Translations under genes and position numbers: made by a program
The notes under the pieces: generated by a model
The model's input: only the letters and a program-made list of their open reading frames with translations
What the model was told of the DNA's origin: nothing
The model's database searches: none
Shown here: piece after piece, positions 46,089 through 59,386 of the stretch
Layout of the letters: the number at the start of each line of letters is the position of its first letter
Position numbering within the stretch: the first letter of the stretch is position 1
Assembly (NCBI GenBank): GCA_029532415.1
Contig: JAQOTA010000034.1
Coordinates: forward strand, 372,001 to 436,000
Reading direction: 5' to 3'
Length of the DNA: 64,000 bases
Source: Marasmius tenuissimus
Lineage: Eukaryota > Basidiomycota > Agaricomycetes > Agaricales > Marasmiaceae

Positions 46089-46455
46089 AGCATCACACTC
46101 ATTCCCTCCATGATATGATAATGGCCTTTATCGATACTCGAAAGACCTCTCACTAACTTAAATCCTCCTTTTGGTATCTACTGCTTACCATGTACCCCTT
46201 CGCTTGCCCTTGATCATTTCGACGACGGATACTCGTCTTACACAAGTACTTCTAGCGCAACATACCCTTATGAACGAACCAGGCTGCAATCACTTGAGGG
46301 AATTATATGAAATGTTTTGAAAGTATATGTGGTATTCATACATGTGCAGTGTTCCGCCGTACATTGAGTGGTGTGTAGAAGGTACAAGTAAGAATGTTCC
46401 ATCCAGAGATCCATATATTGTGAGGCGCATAAGTCAGTTGGAACCATAACCATAA

Positions 46456-49400
46456 CTAGCTTCTCGCCGCCTGCCTGAGAAGCATCTCCACTCTCTCCCT
46501 ATCCTCGCTTATCCTCCTCATTTCTTCCAACCATCTCGCTTCCCTTTGTTCGTACATGTTGCCCAAAACACCCAAACTGCTCAACGCGGCATCCAATGCG
46601 CGCTTGAGGTCCTCCTCTCTCGACTCCGAGCTATCAGAACCGTCTCCGCTTGTTCCAGAGGACAGGAAGAACCTGTCTGCAAACGACGCCTTGCTGCGAG
46701 CCCTCATATTTCGACGCTCGACCGCAATTCGACGGAAGCCGGCGCGCAGAGTCGACATGGCCGGAGAACGTGACAGGTTATTTGTCCGTCGAATTGACCG
46801 AGAAGTTGCCATATGCAGCTTGGAAGTGTGGTTCGGAGCAGCCAGAAGAACCATTGTCGCATCCGTTTGGCGATCAAGGGCTTGGAACTGAAGGAAAGGG
46901 GGGAGAGAAAAAAGGTTGTCAGAATAGAAAGAACACACGTCGGGTCAAGATTGCCTAAATGAGATGGCCGGGAAGACGAAAGGGGGATAACAAAGCATAA
47001 GGAGTGCAGTACTCACAGCGTGCATCAACGCATCCCAACGTGTCTCAAATTTTCTACGACGCTTCTCGACGTTGTTCACGTATGAAGGATGGTATTCTAA
47101 ATCTAACAAGTCTTCGTTGTCGTCGTCCCAATCTTCTTCCACCCATTCTCCCTCGTCATCATCCTCGGTCTCGGTAACGATATTGCTTGCCGTATCCGTG
47201 GTGAGGTTTCCAGAGGGAGTGCGAGAATGTCCAGTTCCATTCACCCAGTTTCCCTCTTCTGGCACAGCGTATCGCTCTTCGCCTGCCGTTTCTTCGCCAG
47301 ATGTGGAAGGCTCCGGACTGGTCTCCCTCGGCTGAGTACTGTCCACACGTGGAGGAGGCTTCCTCGCGGATGCGGAGGTGTGGCGCAAGGCACGAAGATC
47401 AACTGCCGTCTTCTTTTTCACTGCATGCGCGAGCTTGGGCGCGAGTGGAAGGTCGATGGGCTCATGACTCGGGCTCGATCTCTGTGTGACATTATCGAGA
47501 GCGTACCCATACCCGCCACCGAGAATACGTTGGGTATGCCAGTGAGCCCACGGGTTGTACGGTGGCGTCGGATACGGGGTAGAAGAAGGCGAGAGGGTTG
47601 AATCTGTGATATTGCCGTGGTTATTCTGCGCGTAGACCTGCCATTGCCGGACGAACTGCTCGTGGATTGCCGAGGGGTTATTTAGTTCCAGATTCAACGC
47701 ATTTTGGGTGTTATGAGCTGGCTGAGCACGGTTTCGCATAACATGCGAGAAAGGATAGGGATAAGGCGATCCAGCGGGAGGAATGGGCGTGAAGGGAGGA
47801 AGTTCTTTCGCACCGGTGTACCCAGCACCGGATAATAAGGGTGAGGGTGAAGGAGGCGAAGTCTGACTGTGTGGAGTTGGTGGGATAGGAGCATCGGGAC
47901 GAGGAGAGCGGAGGTAAGCCTGTATGTACGAAGATGTTGGGTGATCCATGAAGCTCTGGACATCGTCGGGATGGAACTGCTGGGCATAAAGCTGAGCAAA
48001 TGCCTCAGCTTTCTGTGCGGCCACTTGCTTGGGATCCAAGCGTTGCGCTGATGGGTCTGCCTTCGGTTTCTCCGGCGGCTGGAGGAAAGCCGTGTCAAGG
48101 TTCGTCAAGCCAAACTGTTCGGACAAACCGCTTCGCCGACGTGTCGTATTATTGGGCCGAATGGTGGCAGAGTTGGTGGCATCGTGACCCCCGTTAGCGC
48201 CATTCATATTTATCTGTTGCCTATTCTCAGCCTGAACCTGATCAGGGAGTGATACAGAATTCGATCGCGGCGTATGCCCTCCCTCGTCAGTACTCCTTTT
48301 CCCATTGTCCTCGTAGGAGATATTATCGTCGTTACGATGACCCGCACGGCTGTTCCTTCCACCATATGAACGGGGGACCTCGTATCGTCCTGGATCGGGG
48401 TCGAGGTCGGAAGAAGGGAGGGGTGATTCAAGAGCATCGCGCGAACGGTCCTGACGATCTTGATGTGCGTACGGGTCGTCGTCGCGTGTGCCATTCTGTT
48501 CAGGAGAGGCATTATCGTCGTCGTCGTGATCATCCTCGGGCTCCTCTTGAACGGGCAGTGACTTCGACTTGTCGGAAAGGCGAGTATTGATTGCTTGTAA
48601 GGGCGGGGTTTGAGTGGCCAGCGAGAGGGGTCCACGGCTATCATTCACTAGAGCATTGACTCGGCGTAGAATAGGTGGAGACTCGTGCCGGTTAGTGTCT
48701 CCTGGTGGAGAGGGCAAGCCGGTGTTGGCATTGAATGGAGAGATTTGTCGTTCGGGTGTGTGAACCTGAACCGGCGAGAATGAGCTCCGTTTGGGGGAAG
48801 CTGTGGGGCGCTCGCGTGCTTTGGGGCTTTCACGGACACCCTGTTCGCGGAGAGATTGTCGACGACCGAGCTGACTGCCTTCGTTCGCTTTCGGACTAGA
48901 CCTATCCATGGAACGCACTCTTTCCACATGAGGATCCTTGGCAGGACTATCAGATTTCGTATAGTTGTTTGCAAAGGTGTGAGGGCTGTGAGGATGTGCC
49001 TGTCCCTGGCTTTGCTGCATGTCTGCACGTTCGATGTCAGCCAGGAGCTCTTCAGTCATCTGCCATGGTTCCTCCATGTCGAATTTGGTGAGGAATTGTG
49101 GAGGCGGACCGCGGGCGATGGGGCGAGGGTAATGAGGAGACATGTTCCCGCCGTGTTGGGAAGGAGCTGGGCTCATTCTCCGCTCTGAACTGTGGTCTTG
49201 TAGGCTGGGTGGGTTCGGGTGTGGGGGCGTTGGAAGTAGCCGTTGCACTTGGTTAGACGAGGTCTGATAAGGCGGTGAGCGACGGGAATTATTGGATGAT
49301 GTTGGACTGGATTGAAGGTTCTGAGAGTTCTGTTGGTTGGCCAGAACTTGGCTCACTGATGGTACCATTGGCATCGATGCGGCCTTGATCGTACGTGGTC

Positions 49401-49697
49401 TGTCGCGAAAAGGTGAAGGAGAAGATTCCCTTTGAGGGGTATTGTGCATCGAAGCTGGACAAAAAAGAGATCGGTGAGTCAGAAAGATGGTCTCCAAAGG
49501 ATAACGTGGTTTTTAAGTAAACAAAAGAGCTGGACGCCGAACACTGGCGCTAACCGACCACGAGCACAAGATTGAGACGATTATCTACTGCCTCGAGGGC
49601 TTTCATGACAAATAAAAGCGCAGAACTCACCTGGTGCTGCTGATGGCTGAGCAGGTGCTTTTCGTGTACTGCGCTGAGGGGACAGACTGCCAGACAT
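46456..49697 (-). CDS. Large disordered protein with C-terminal coiled coil
   Basis: Three exons, 49697-49631, 49454-47017 and 46887-46456, give 978 aa. Two introns are unusually long for this region (176 and 129 nt). The protein starts MSGSLSPQRSTRKAPAQPSA. Residues about 20-700 are rich in Pro, Ser, Asn, Gln and Arg with no fold visible. An acidic block (TETEDDDEGEWVEEDWDDDN) precedes a more regular C-terminus: RRRKFETRWDALMHAFQALD, then Arg/Ser stretches and a terminal coiled coil (EEDLKRALDAALSSLG through EMLLRQAARS). I do not recognise a family. The conserved-looking C-terminal third suggests a scaffold or adaptor, which is only a guess. Confidence 0.75.
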
Positions 49698-50644
49698 AAT
49701 CGTATGCCAGAGTCAGATTGAGATTGTGGTGAAAGCTAGAGACAAAGGCGAACCGCACGACCAGAGGGGAGCGGGGCAAGTTTTCGAACCCTTTTTGTTG
49801 GAAGAAAGCAATGCGCACGACTTCAACGTGTTATATGTCTGTTCGGCGCCTCCAGCGGACAACGAGGTCGGTATCCAAGATTGGCAATCGCCTCGAGGCA
49901 ACAAATACAGAACAAGACAGGTCCCGGTCCGCCTAATTCGGTGCTTGATATCATTTGTTTCCTGAACAATTAGACGCGTAGACTTTGATGTCGCCAGAAA
50001 TACAAAGGTCTTTCAGTCAAAGCAGAGGCGAAGACTGAGCAGAAAAAAACAAAAGGAATAGCGTCAACATTCGACGAGCCGAACTCGGGTCGGGGACACG
50101 GTGTTCCCACGGTTACCCTTGCAAGTCTTCCACCACCAGGTTCAGGCTTGCATATAATCCGATTCCCGGAGGGCGAATGTACGTATGATAACTAAAAAAG
50201 TGACTAACTGAATGCACGATTGAACCTTGCAAACCTCTTTGGAATACATGGGATTCTGTTTGGCCATAAGATGCTAACATATGAATTTTGTTGTTCTTTC
50301 CCAGTCAGTCCGTCCCTAAGGCCCATCGAATCGTGCGGAAATGAACTGACAACGGACACTCTTCACAAACAGCGTGGATAGGTTACGATGCCGGCGACGT
50401 TGGGTGGTGATGAAGACGGCAGGTGAAGAAACTATCAGACTTCCATCTAATTTCCGGGGACCTCAGTAGGACAAAGGTCTTGGTCCATTGAATATAGATC
50501 AAGTACCATGAATTCGAAGGTTGATCTCCAGGTGCGAACAAAGAATTCCCTCGTTATTGATAAAGCGCAAGTATCATAGCTGCTGGTGCCCTGTGGACAG
50601 CAGGCCGGCGAAAATGAATTAGTATACAAGATCATACAAAGAAA
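49698..50644. other. Intergenic region between two minus-strand genes
   Basis: About 950 bp holding the 3' end of the gene at 50645-51733 and the promoter of the 978-aa protein gene. I see no coding region, RNA gene or repeat. Confidence 0.5.
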
Positions 50645-51733
50645 TTACAACAAATTGATGAAACCCTCCCCGGTTTGCGATACATTTGTCCACCAGTTCT
50701 CCGGGGTAGTCTACAAAACGAGCGTGAGACTTGAGATACCGACACAAAGGAGACAAAAACGTACCTGTATACAGGCTGCTCCATCTTCCACAATTACTTC
50801 GTTGTAGTAAGCTTTGATTTTCGGCACGACTTGGAGTAGGAACTTCTTCGAGGTTACCGAGTCCTGCAAGCCCTCCTGCAACATATCATCTCCCTTGAAC
50901 CCCTGTCGAATCAGGTTGTCCTTAAAGTTTTCGAAGTAGTCAAAGGTTGCTCTCCCGAAGCTCTCCTCCCACCGATCATCACTCTGACTTCCCTTGAGTG
51001 CTTTGTAGTTCTCCTCGAAATGTGGCTCGAGGATCAGGTCGGAGATACCAGTCACGGCAACAAGCTGCTCCTTGAGGTCGTCGATCTTCTCCTCCCATGA
51101 CTCGGCAATGGAGTGCTTGGCGCGAAGTGAGAGTCCTTCGCGGGGGGCAGCCTCAATGGCGGCAAGAAGCGCGTCGTAGACGTAATTTTGGTTGGAACCG
51201 AGAGAGGTGTGCTGGAATAAGATCCAAAGGGAGCCGTCCTTCACCGTGCAGCCAATGTATGGTGCATCATCACCGAGAGGGTCGACGCCGAGCTTGAGCT
51301 CAGATTCCGCAATGGCCGCGTTGAAGTGCGCCTTTCCCTCATCTTCATACGTTTCGACAAATCGCTTCAGGCAGTAGATGAAGCCCTCGACATATCTGAA
51401 AGCCAAGAAAAAATGAGTACATTGAAGCGATGCGCACTGCGCAGCCGTTGATAGACTAACCCAGCAAGAAGGCGGCCAGCACCGGTGTTATTTGAGTCAG
51501 TGTTGTAGGCCCAGACCTCGTTAGCGTTCATGTTGAGTTTAAAAGAGACTCCGAGCAAGTCAGATATAGTCTTCTCCCAGTCCTCCTTCTGGACCTCATA
51601 GCTATCGCGCACTGGATAAAAACTCATCAGTACTATAGCTCAATGCCATACAATGAGGCAACGTACAATCCTTGCGCACCGCCAAAGGCAGCTTCTCGAT
51701 GGGAGCCTTGGGAGTGAATTTAGCTTTGGGCAT
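50645..51733 (-). CDS. Conserved protein of unknown function (301 aa)
   Basis: Exons 51733-51667, 51611-51470, 51395-50765 and 50710-50645 total 906 nt, giving 301 aa. The sequence is regular and soluble: MPKAKFTPKAPIEKLPLAVR, then SFKLNMNANEVWAYNTDSNN, then EGFIYCLKRFVETYEDEGKA, APYIGCTVKDGSLWILFQHT, KAYYNEVIVEDGAACIQ and the end TTPENWWTNVSQTGEGFINL plus Leu. It looks like a single globular alpha/beta protein with many acidic residues. Frame and splice sites agree throughout, so the gene is real and intact. I know no domain name for it; similar proteins may be confined to basidiomycetes. The leader lacks a signal peptide, so a cytosolic place is likely. Confidence 0.75.
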
Positions 51734-52657
51734 TGTATCGAGGTGAGATCGACGGGTTGAAGGTAGAGGTATCTGTGTTGATATGAGGTTTCGATGGGTT
51801 CCTTTTATACCCCATACCTTGTCGTATTAGTGTCTATTGATGTTTGGTAAAGGTACCAACCCGTTATGAATCTAGTGGATCTGGGAGCGTCAGTCAGGTT
51901 CAAAATCAGGAGGCGACGCGTTGGCCTCGTTCCAAGGTAGTAGCGCGTCTTTCGGCGTCTTCGCCCGCAAGCAATTCGTCAATAGAGGGCTATTCTCGTC
52001 GGAGTTGAGAACAGAAGCTCTTCCGCTACCATCTGTGAGACCGATCCCTTTGCGATTGAGATCTGCTCAGTGCCAAGGCCTGAGGCCTCGTTTACAGTTG
52101 ATTCCAAAGAAATGTAGGCTTGTCCCTCTCGACCATCATTTCTTCTCTAGACAGGATTGACAGCGACAGCGATGCTAGAAGGATAGTGAAAGCCTGTGAG
52201 AGTGTCGAGTCAACCCCGTCACCGCCGCAAGTTCACGATCACAGCCGATGGGCGCCTATAGACGCTTGTTGTGCTTTGTTTCAACTCTCTGAGTTGTGCA
52301 ATCTCAACAACCGACACTTTACTGTGCCAAAACTCTCATTGAAGGCGCTGTTTCTCCTTGGATGTGAGGCGACCTCTCTATCTCTCTCCACCGAAGATTA
52401 ATATTCCCATGTCGATGATTGACATGTATAAGGCAGTGTCAGACCTGCAAGACATCGAGCGTTCTGGTCGCATTTGTGATCAATGATATGCAGGTTCGTG
52501 TCAAAAAGAGACCAACGCGGTGTATAATCACAGAGAGGTGGTCCTCATTACCTCTCCTGTCCCTTTACCCTTCATCTCACTCACTTCATGTCAAAAGAAA
52601 GGTGTGCAACCCGGTTTCCGTCTGGTAACTGATCAATCCAAACGTTTATTCCTGCAG

Positions 52658-53766
52658 TCTCCCTTTGAGAGTACGCGCTGATATTCGCGATCTATGGGAC
52701 TCGCCAAACTCCTCATTGCATGAGGCGATCACCAGCCTGCAGCAGACCTTGGGTTATAAGATTCCTGCTGAAGCTGAATGGCCTGCGTTGTGGTCCAGCC
52801 TACAAACCCGCTTCCCCGATAAAGGCACATTCGTACCAACGATCGTTCAATACGCTGTTGCGTGGTACGAACGACTGCTAGGGAGACTTGAGAACGACGT
52901 ACACGCCGCTTGGACTGAAGAATTGCTGAACGTCTTGGCCGAATCAAAGCGACGCCTGCTTCTGAAAGTGGAGGTACGTGTACATGTTCTTCCCCCCATG
53001 TCTTGCGTGTTTCTCTTACTCTTACGCTAATAAACGTTGACAGCCGTGTCCCTCTGGCAGACAGGGTAGCCCTTTCACAACGTGGGACGCCAACCTTGGG
53101 TCCTTCTGTCTTGGAATCCCAAACTCGGACCCCATTGCTCCATCTCGACTGGCCAGCACCCTCGACGCGTGCTTCGATATCCTTTTTACTGGGAAAGAAC
53201 CCTCGCCTGCGTCCAGCTTGCCCGCTGAAGATGACTGGGCGGAAGTCATAGACGATATGGCACCCGCATCTCGCAGTATGCTGGGGAAATCCTCTTCCAA
53301 TGGTCCATCGGCTTCTATCCCTCAGGAGGAACGCCTGCCGAGCGCCGACACTCTTTCGCGCCCCAGTGAACTCTTCAAGTCGACCGCTCCTCACATCATG
53401 ACTATAGAATGCAAAGGTGAAGGGCTTACCGTCCAGTGTAGCCACCAACCAAGTCTCGAGCTCATGGTGGCGTACCTCACAAAATGGGCCAGGACGAATC
53501 CCCATGATAGTCTCAAAGTGAGTTCGAAGCTACACCTTTTTTGTTACCTATGATTGATAGCTTGAAATCTATTTAAGTTTCACCTTCTGGAATCCGAATT
53601 CAGCTTCGGAATTATCGACACGCTACAGATCGAACCCAACGCGAGGAGATACAAGAGCTTGAACCCAACCATTATACTCGCTTTCGTGGAGGGCGTCCTC
53701 GGCTACACCATGGTCCATACTACTGGAACCACTTGGATGTATCGTTCCTCATCCTTGTTGAAGTAA
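52658..53766 (+). CDS. Conserved protein of unknown function, 5' exons unresolved
   Basis: Three exons are well supported: 52658-52973, 53044-53517 and 53578-53766 (stop TAA 53764). They encode about 326 residues: ADIRDLWDSPNSSLHEAITS..., IVQYAVAWYERLLGRLENDV, a Ser/Pro-rich linker, then TIECKGEGLTVQCSHQPSLE and a C-terminal FHLLESEFSFGIIDTLQIEP. The first of these exons has no ATG and begins in phase 2, so one or more exons lie upstream. Candidate pieces are open frames at about 51921-52090 and 52120-52345 (IISSLDRIDSDSDARRIVKA), but I could not join them with confidence. A 258-codon antisense frame over this gene is a shadow. Function not recognised. Confidence 0.6.
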
Positions 53767-53922
53767 AGAGTAGGGTACGATTGCGTGGTGTCATACTAGC
53801 AAAAAATGACTAGATAGCTAACTACATGAGCTTGTCAATACGATATGAGTACGAATATGTAGTGGATAAAGAGCGGTTTTTTGGGAGCGGTTGGATGGTT
53901 TTGTGTACTAAGATAAGGTCCT

Positions 53923-56314
53923 TCACATCATCTGCGCCATGCTACTCAACTGGGCGGCCTGTTCTGGATAGTTCTTCCCAAATTCGAGCTGAGCAGTCGA
54001 TGCCTGACAGGGACGGAAGGTTCAGTGGAAGTGATACAAGATCGGGGAGGGGCACTCACATATCGGTATGTCAACGCGTTGACCATCTCTGGTTCTGACC
54101 TCGCCAACTCGACTTGTTTGTCGAAGTACTTGATTGCCTCTTCGATTTTTCCTTGCTGTAAGCTCAACTGCGCCAGCGTAGCCACAGCTGCATCACAATC
54201 AGGATCGATTTTCAGTGCTTCAAGACAGCAGTTTTCGGCGCCAGGAATGTTTTGCTCCCATTGGTACATTGTCAATCCCTTATTGACGATAGGGAGAACA
54301 TTGGGCATCGACCTAGAGATTGAGGACAATCAGGACATGTTGCCAAAGAGCGAAAGGATGGGAGCAGTCTACGTACTTGGATTGTTCGATTTCGCTGGCC
54401 TTCTCGAACTTCTCAATTGCGTCGGAGAACCGCCCTTGGTCCAACAAGAGTTCACCGCTAAGGGAGCACGGGTCGGTCAATCCTTGTTCTACGAGGGATA
54501 TTGAAGAACTTACTAATAGTTCAACGGTTCGCTCCTCTGCGGGAACTGCTTCATTGTCCGTCGGAACTGAGCCATCGAGGCGGCGAGCTGCTCCGACTTG
54601 TACTGGGCAACTGCCAACTGGATGTGGCTAAACACAAATTGATCATCCAACTCCGTCGATTTGGTGTAGTTCTCCGCAGCATCCTTGAACTGGTTCATGA
54701 TGAAGAGGACTTTGAAGAAGGTTAGAACGTCGCGTGTACAGGCCAGAAAAGACCGCCAGCTCACCTTGTCCACGGTGGTAATAAATATCCGGGTCATTAG
54801 CGTTATATTCTATGGCTTTGTCGAAACACTCGAACGCCTTTCCGGGATCACCTTGCTCCATCCAAACGCTAGCAAGCTTCACCCAGCTTTGTGTGAACAA
54901 GGGAACTAGTTTTATCGACTCGTTAAGGTCGTCTTTGGCACCCTCCACGTCTCCAGTAAGGAATCTGGATGATACATCGTCAGTTCTTGCACTGGAGGTA
55001 GAAAAATCGGTCACGGACTTGAAGGTTCCACGAAGGTTCAGGGCCTCAGCCCTTCCTTGGTCCCAGGAGATGCCTTGGTCGATGGCTTCATTGATAAAGG
55101 TGAGTGCATGGGGATAATCCGGTGCTTCAAGCGCTTGGAGGGCAAGGATAAGAGTGTTGTCTCCAGTGGTGGGCTCCTCAGGGAGGGTAGGAAGCGGGCC
55201 TGGACACAACGCGATGAGAGGTCAACATCGACAAACGGAACACGATACATACGGGTTCTAAAGGCAGCGAAGTAGGCGGAGATGAAGGTGAATGATGGGA
55301 GACGAGGGGCACGTGTCTGCGTTGAGTGTATTCCAGTGTAAGTCTAGAATGGCAAATCGTAGTGTTGTGAAGAACGCACTGCCAAGATCTGTTTCGCTTC
55401 CCGAGTGGACATCTCCTTCAGGACGCGCTCGACGGCATTTGCAGCTGTCTGATCCGAGAACTTGTTGAGGATCGTTGCTGCGGTGAAATCTACGAATAAT
55501 GAGTTCATATCCACGACGTGAAAATTAATCTGCGCACCTCTAAGGGCCTCAGAGAACCTTTCCAGGGCCTCGAGGGCAACCGCACGGCGGTTGAGTGCCT
55601 TCACGTAATTGGGGTCCAGCTTCAGGGCCTCGTCGCAATCCTCGACGACCTTCTCGTTTTGCGGTGGAGACATATTCACGTAGCCTTGCGGAATTCAGTA
55701 CCCTCAAGATGTAAGACGCGAAATGAGCTCACAAGCTGCGCGATTGCTGTAGAAGACAGGTTCGGGTTTAGGTGTCATTGCGATGGCACGGGTGTAGAAC
55801 TGTGCAGCGTCTTCAAAGCTGCGAGCCTTGTAAGCGTCATTGCCTTTCGCCTTCAGTGCGCTTGCTATTCTCGTCCTCTCCTGCACATGGTGTGAAGATG
55901 GAGTTTTGCGTGTAGCATTGACAACGAACCTCTGTCGGAAGAGCCGCAATTTGCTCGACGGTGTACTCTGCCTCCGTTAGATCCTCTGCAAATTTCAAAG
56001 AGTATCAGCACTGCGGCTAAAACAGAGTAGAAACAATTCCACGTACGCTCGTCCTCCACCTTCGCCTTGGGCTTCCGTTCCTCCAATATGGGACCATCCG
56101 GGTCGTTCACTGTCGACTTCTTCTTCTTTGAGCGAGTATCCTTCTTACGACCCTTCTTGTCTGAGTCGGTTCTTGAGGATGTCGACGCATAATAGGCAAC
56201 ACCTCCAGCCGCAACTGCTGCAGCTGCAGTTCCTATTATTATTGCCTTCTTGTTTTCCGATACAAAGTTTTGTACACGCTCGACAAAGCCTACGGTCGAT
56301 TCTGCGGAAGCCAT
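53923..56314 (-). CDS. TOM70: Mitochondrial import receptor TOM70 (TPR protein)
   Basis: Outer-membrane receptor that takes chaperone-bound carrier precursors into the TOM complex. Twelve exons total 1785 nt, giving 594 aa: 56314-56047, 55985-55930, 55880-55733, 55684-55538, 55489-55380, 55316-55253, 55199-55019, 54964-54765, 54709-54514, 54457-54377, 54312-54060, 54003-53923. An N-terminal anchor (AIIIGTAAAAVAAGGVAYYA) is followed by a Lys-rich linker. The clamp TPRs follow (ASALKAKGNDAYKARSFEDA, SNRAACYVN, ALKLDPNYVKALNRRAVALE). Then come the core TPRs (FLTGDVEGAKDDL, NANDPDIYYHRGQ, GELLLDQGRFSDAIEKFEKA, ALKIDPDCDAAVATLAQLSL). Two donors are unusual (GTCCGT and GTGCGC). Length and layout match fungal Tom70. 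Confidence 0.95.
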
Positions 56315-56664
56315 TCTGGAAGGGACGTGAATGAAGTAGACAAGGCCAATTAAGGCTTGTGGAAAATTGTGGTTGAGAAAGAGGATTCCGAGTCCACTCG
56401 GCGGTGACGCTCAATTTTGGTCCCACACGTGCCAACTGTCGGCACTTTGGTCAGATATTGACCGTAATCGGAATACTTCCGGTAAAAACATATTTCTGGC
56501 CAAATGTTCGACCCGGCTGTCCCGGCACATAGACACCGTCACAGTTCGCACGCTCTAGTCGATCATTCGTTTCGGAAAAGTAATTTAAATCTACAGCCAA
56601 CTTTATACCTCCATCTTCTCCAATTCTATACCCTCTCTGCCCTCATTCTCTTTCGTTAATCATC

Positions 56665-59005
56665 ATGGCATCTGTCTCTGACTCCTCAGCATCGACAACA
56701 CCCGGTTTACTGACTCCAGAATCCACTGGAACGAATCAGACCTCTTCCCCAGAATTAGCAGGATCCGCCAGCGGAGATGTAGGCAAGAAAAGCAAGCGAC
56801 AAGCGGCGTTCTATCCGAATGTGAACTCATCAAACAAGACACAGAAGCCATTCAGTCGGAGTGCTGCAAAGAGGCAGAGTGTAATGGCGCTCGGGAGCAT
56901 AGAACACTTGCAGTACTATTTCACGAAGACTGGTATTCAGGCGAGACAGAAGTACGTGTCAGAACGCTGTGGTTCCTTGATCACTCTCTTACACGAAAGT
57001 TAGGCCTTCTGTGCTGGATAAACCTCACTTGGGTCTCGTGCCAGCTATAGGTGGAGATCACCGTACTAGCAATCCATCCATCGCTTCGCTCAGTGAGATC
57101 ACACTACCTCCTACCCCAGTAATACCTCATCAGTCACGGCCTGCATTCCCGGAAGTCCCGAAATCGTACGAAGTCGATCCAGAGTCCCTCAAACCTGGTC
57201 TCATTGAGGACCTGATTCTTGTATCTCGCGTTTGGCGTCTCGGCCCTGAACAAGCGCGTTCAGACAGTGCACAAGGAGATCACTTTGATGTCCTGGGGGC
57301 TCTGCAAGCGACCACTCGTGCAATACGTTCTGTGCGGAACTACGTCGTGTCCTTACCTTTCGAGTCTGTGGGCAACATTGGTGAGCTCTTCCGCTCGAAC
57401 AGACTCTCAGCAGCAGCGCGAAAGGTCTCTTCTTCGTCCGCTACTTCCACAATATCACAGAACGATCCTCTATCGCTCATCCGACGATCCGCTCTCGAGG
57501 TTTTGACAGTCCTCCGAGAACTTGAAGAGCGGTATCGACTGCCGCTCAGTGACGACGCGTATGATGCACACAGTGACGGAGGTCGAGGTGGAAGTGATAG
57601 CTCGAGTTCGAGCTCACGTCTGGGCAATCCAACGGGATATTAGATGATCTAGAGAGGGATCATCACGGAGAGGCTGAACTAGAGGCAACACACGAAGTGG
57701 ATGCAGACACGTCGGTGGCGTTTTCGCTTGTTCGGGTGGAGGGCCGAGATGAGCACATTCCGGTATGGGAGAACGAGGATGGAGATCAACCGTTCAATGA
57801 AGAGGATCAACAGAAACGGGAGGGATGGGACGAGCGGTTAGTGTTGGGGAGTGGGTGGTTGTATCAGCAGGATGTGAATCTGGACGACTTGCAAAAGGAG
57901 CGAGATATCGTTGCCGGATATTTGGACGTTGTTGATGAGGCGTTGTTTTCCGAACACAAATCGGAGGGGGATAAGGAGAGGGGGTGGACACATGCAAAGA
58001 GGAAGTTACTAGACAAACGAAGACCCACGTCGAGGAGTAAGAGTAGAAGGACCAGTGCAGGTGATGCTGAGGGAAGGAGCTTGGGCATGGGTTTCTCATT
58101 CCCTGAGGGTGGAGGTCGTCGCCGAGTGTCGACGGGGATGATAAGCAACATGCTCGAATCTACCAAGCTCTCTGACGAGCCGAGCGCCATGGAAGGTATA
58201 GCTGAGGAAGAGGGAGCCGAGGAGGAAGATACTGTGCCTCACCATGAGGATGACGGGGATAGCGGCCTAGAAGACGACGAGTTACCGGAATGGGCTAAAA
58301 GGAATGCATTCTTAGAAACGCCACTAGGTCAGTAACCATTGTCCGTCGTGCTTATCGTTGACCTGACGAACGTTCTCAGACCGGTGCTACGCCCTCATCC
58401 AATATCTTCTCCCCTCACATCTACAAGGTGCCCTTCCCCCAGAAGGATCTCCCCGGACCACGTTCCTCGACTCCCTGTCCTCCGGTCAGCTCCTCTGTGC
58501 ATCATATAACGCGGGTGTTCGGAAATCCAAGAAGCCTTGGGGCTACGTGAGCAAGGACGGTATACACGATCTCATTACCTTGGAGAAAGCTGCTGCCGAA
58601 GCGGGAGATACAAAGGCAAAGACTGGTTGGACATTCCGCAGGTCTGACAACCTCCGGTTATGGGTCGGGTGAGCAACCTCGATATTCCTTCCTCAAGCTC
58701 AGACCCGTCTGACTTTCTCAATTCGTAGGGCGTTGAAACTACGTTACATGCTCCCAATCGTCACACCTGCCGTCCCCGCCGGTCCAAGACCTCCTGCTGG
58801 ACGAGGCTCGCAACCTCCCAGCTCTACCAACACTCCCCTCACATCCCCTTCCGCACAGCAACGTAAATTCCCAACTAATGAGCCTCCAATATCCTTCGAC
58901 GCGAAGATTGTCGCGAAAAAGGACGAGGGTTGGGAAGATATGTTGGAGGCTGTCCTACTGAGGTGGATGTGGAGAGTAGTTGACGAGCGACGTGAAAGTT
59001 CGTAG
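56665..59005 (+). CDS. Conserved 704-aa protein, possible calponin-homology-like C-terminal region
   Basis: Exons 56665-56951, 57004-57581, 57644-58327, 58380-58668 and 58729-59005 close to 704 aa. The N-terminal part is Ser/Thr-rich and disordered. A middle part (KPGLIEDLILVSRVWRLGPE, VLGALQATTRAIRSVRNYVV) is regular. An acidic, charged stretch follows. The C-terminal region reads CYALIQYLLPSHLQG, then FLDSLSSGQLLCASYNAGVR, KSKKPWGYV and SDNLRLWVGALKLRYMLPI, which resembles the N-terminal helices of calponin-homology domains. That match is by eye only. The intron at 57582-57643 has a weak donor (GTCGAG) and was chosen because it alone reconciles the two frames. Divergent from TOM70, 350 bp apart. 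Confidence 0.6.
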
Positions 59006-59386
59006 TAACGGATCTTTCATCTCTCTCTCACGAACAGTGCTACGAACTAATGGATGGAGTGGAAATTAGGAATGACTAGAATCACTACTCGGAAACTGTA
59101 CTGTAATGTACATTGCACATGGGTATTTGTAGGGGCCTTTGTGGTTTAATTGCTGTCGATATGTAAACAGTATATACTGAATCTGCGTATAAGTAAAGGG
59201 CCAAGTATTGCGAGGATGAACCAATCCTGGGGTCGGCTGAATGACGCGGTACGCGTTGCGTATTCGCGCCGGCAAAGCGAGGTAATCTCTATTGACAATT
59301 CAAAGCTTCCCGATTGGTCAGCTGAAAGGCTGGACTACATATTCGACGTATTCTGGCCCTTGGGGCGCCCTCAAGCCGCCTCTTAA

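Noticed and set aside
52729..53505. 258-codon minus-strand open frame
   Set aside because: It is antisense to three plus-strand exons whose frame continues correctly across two introns; its own sequence shows no domain.
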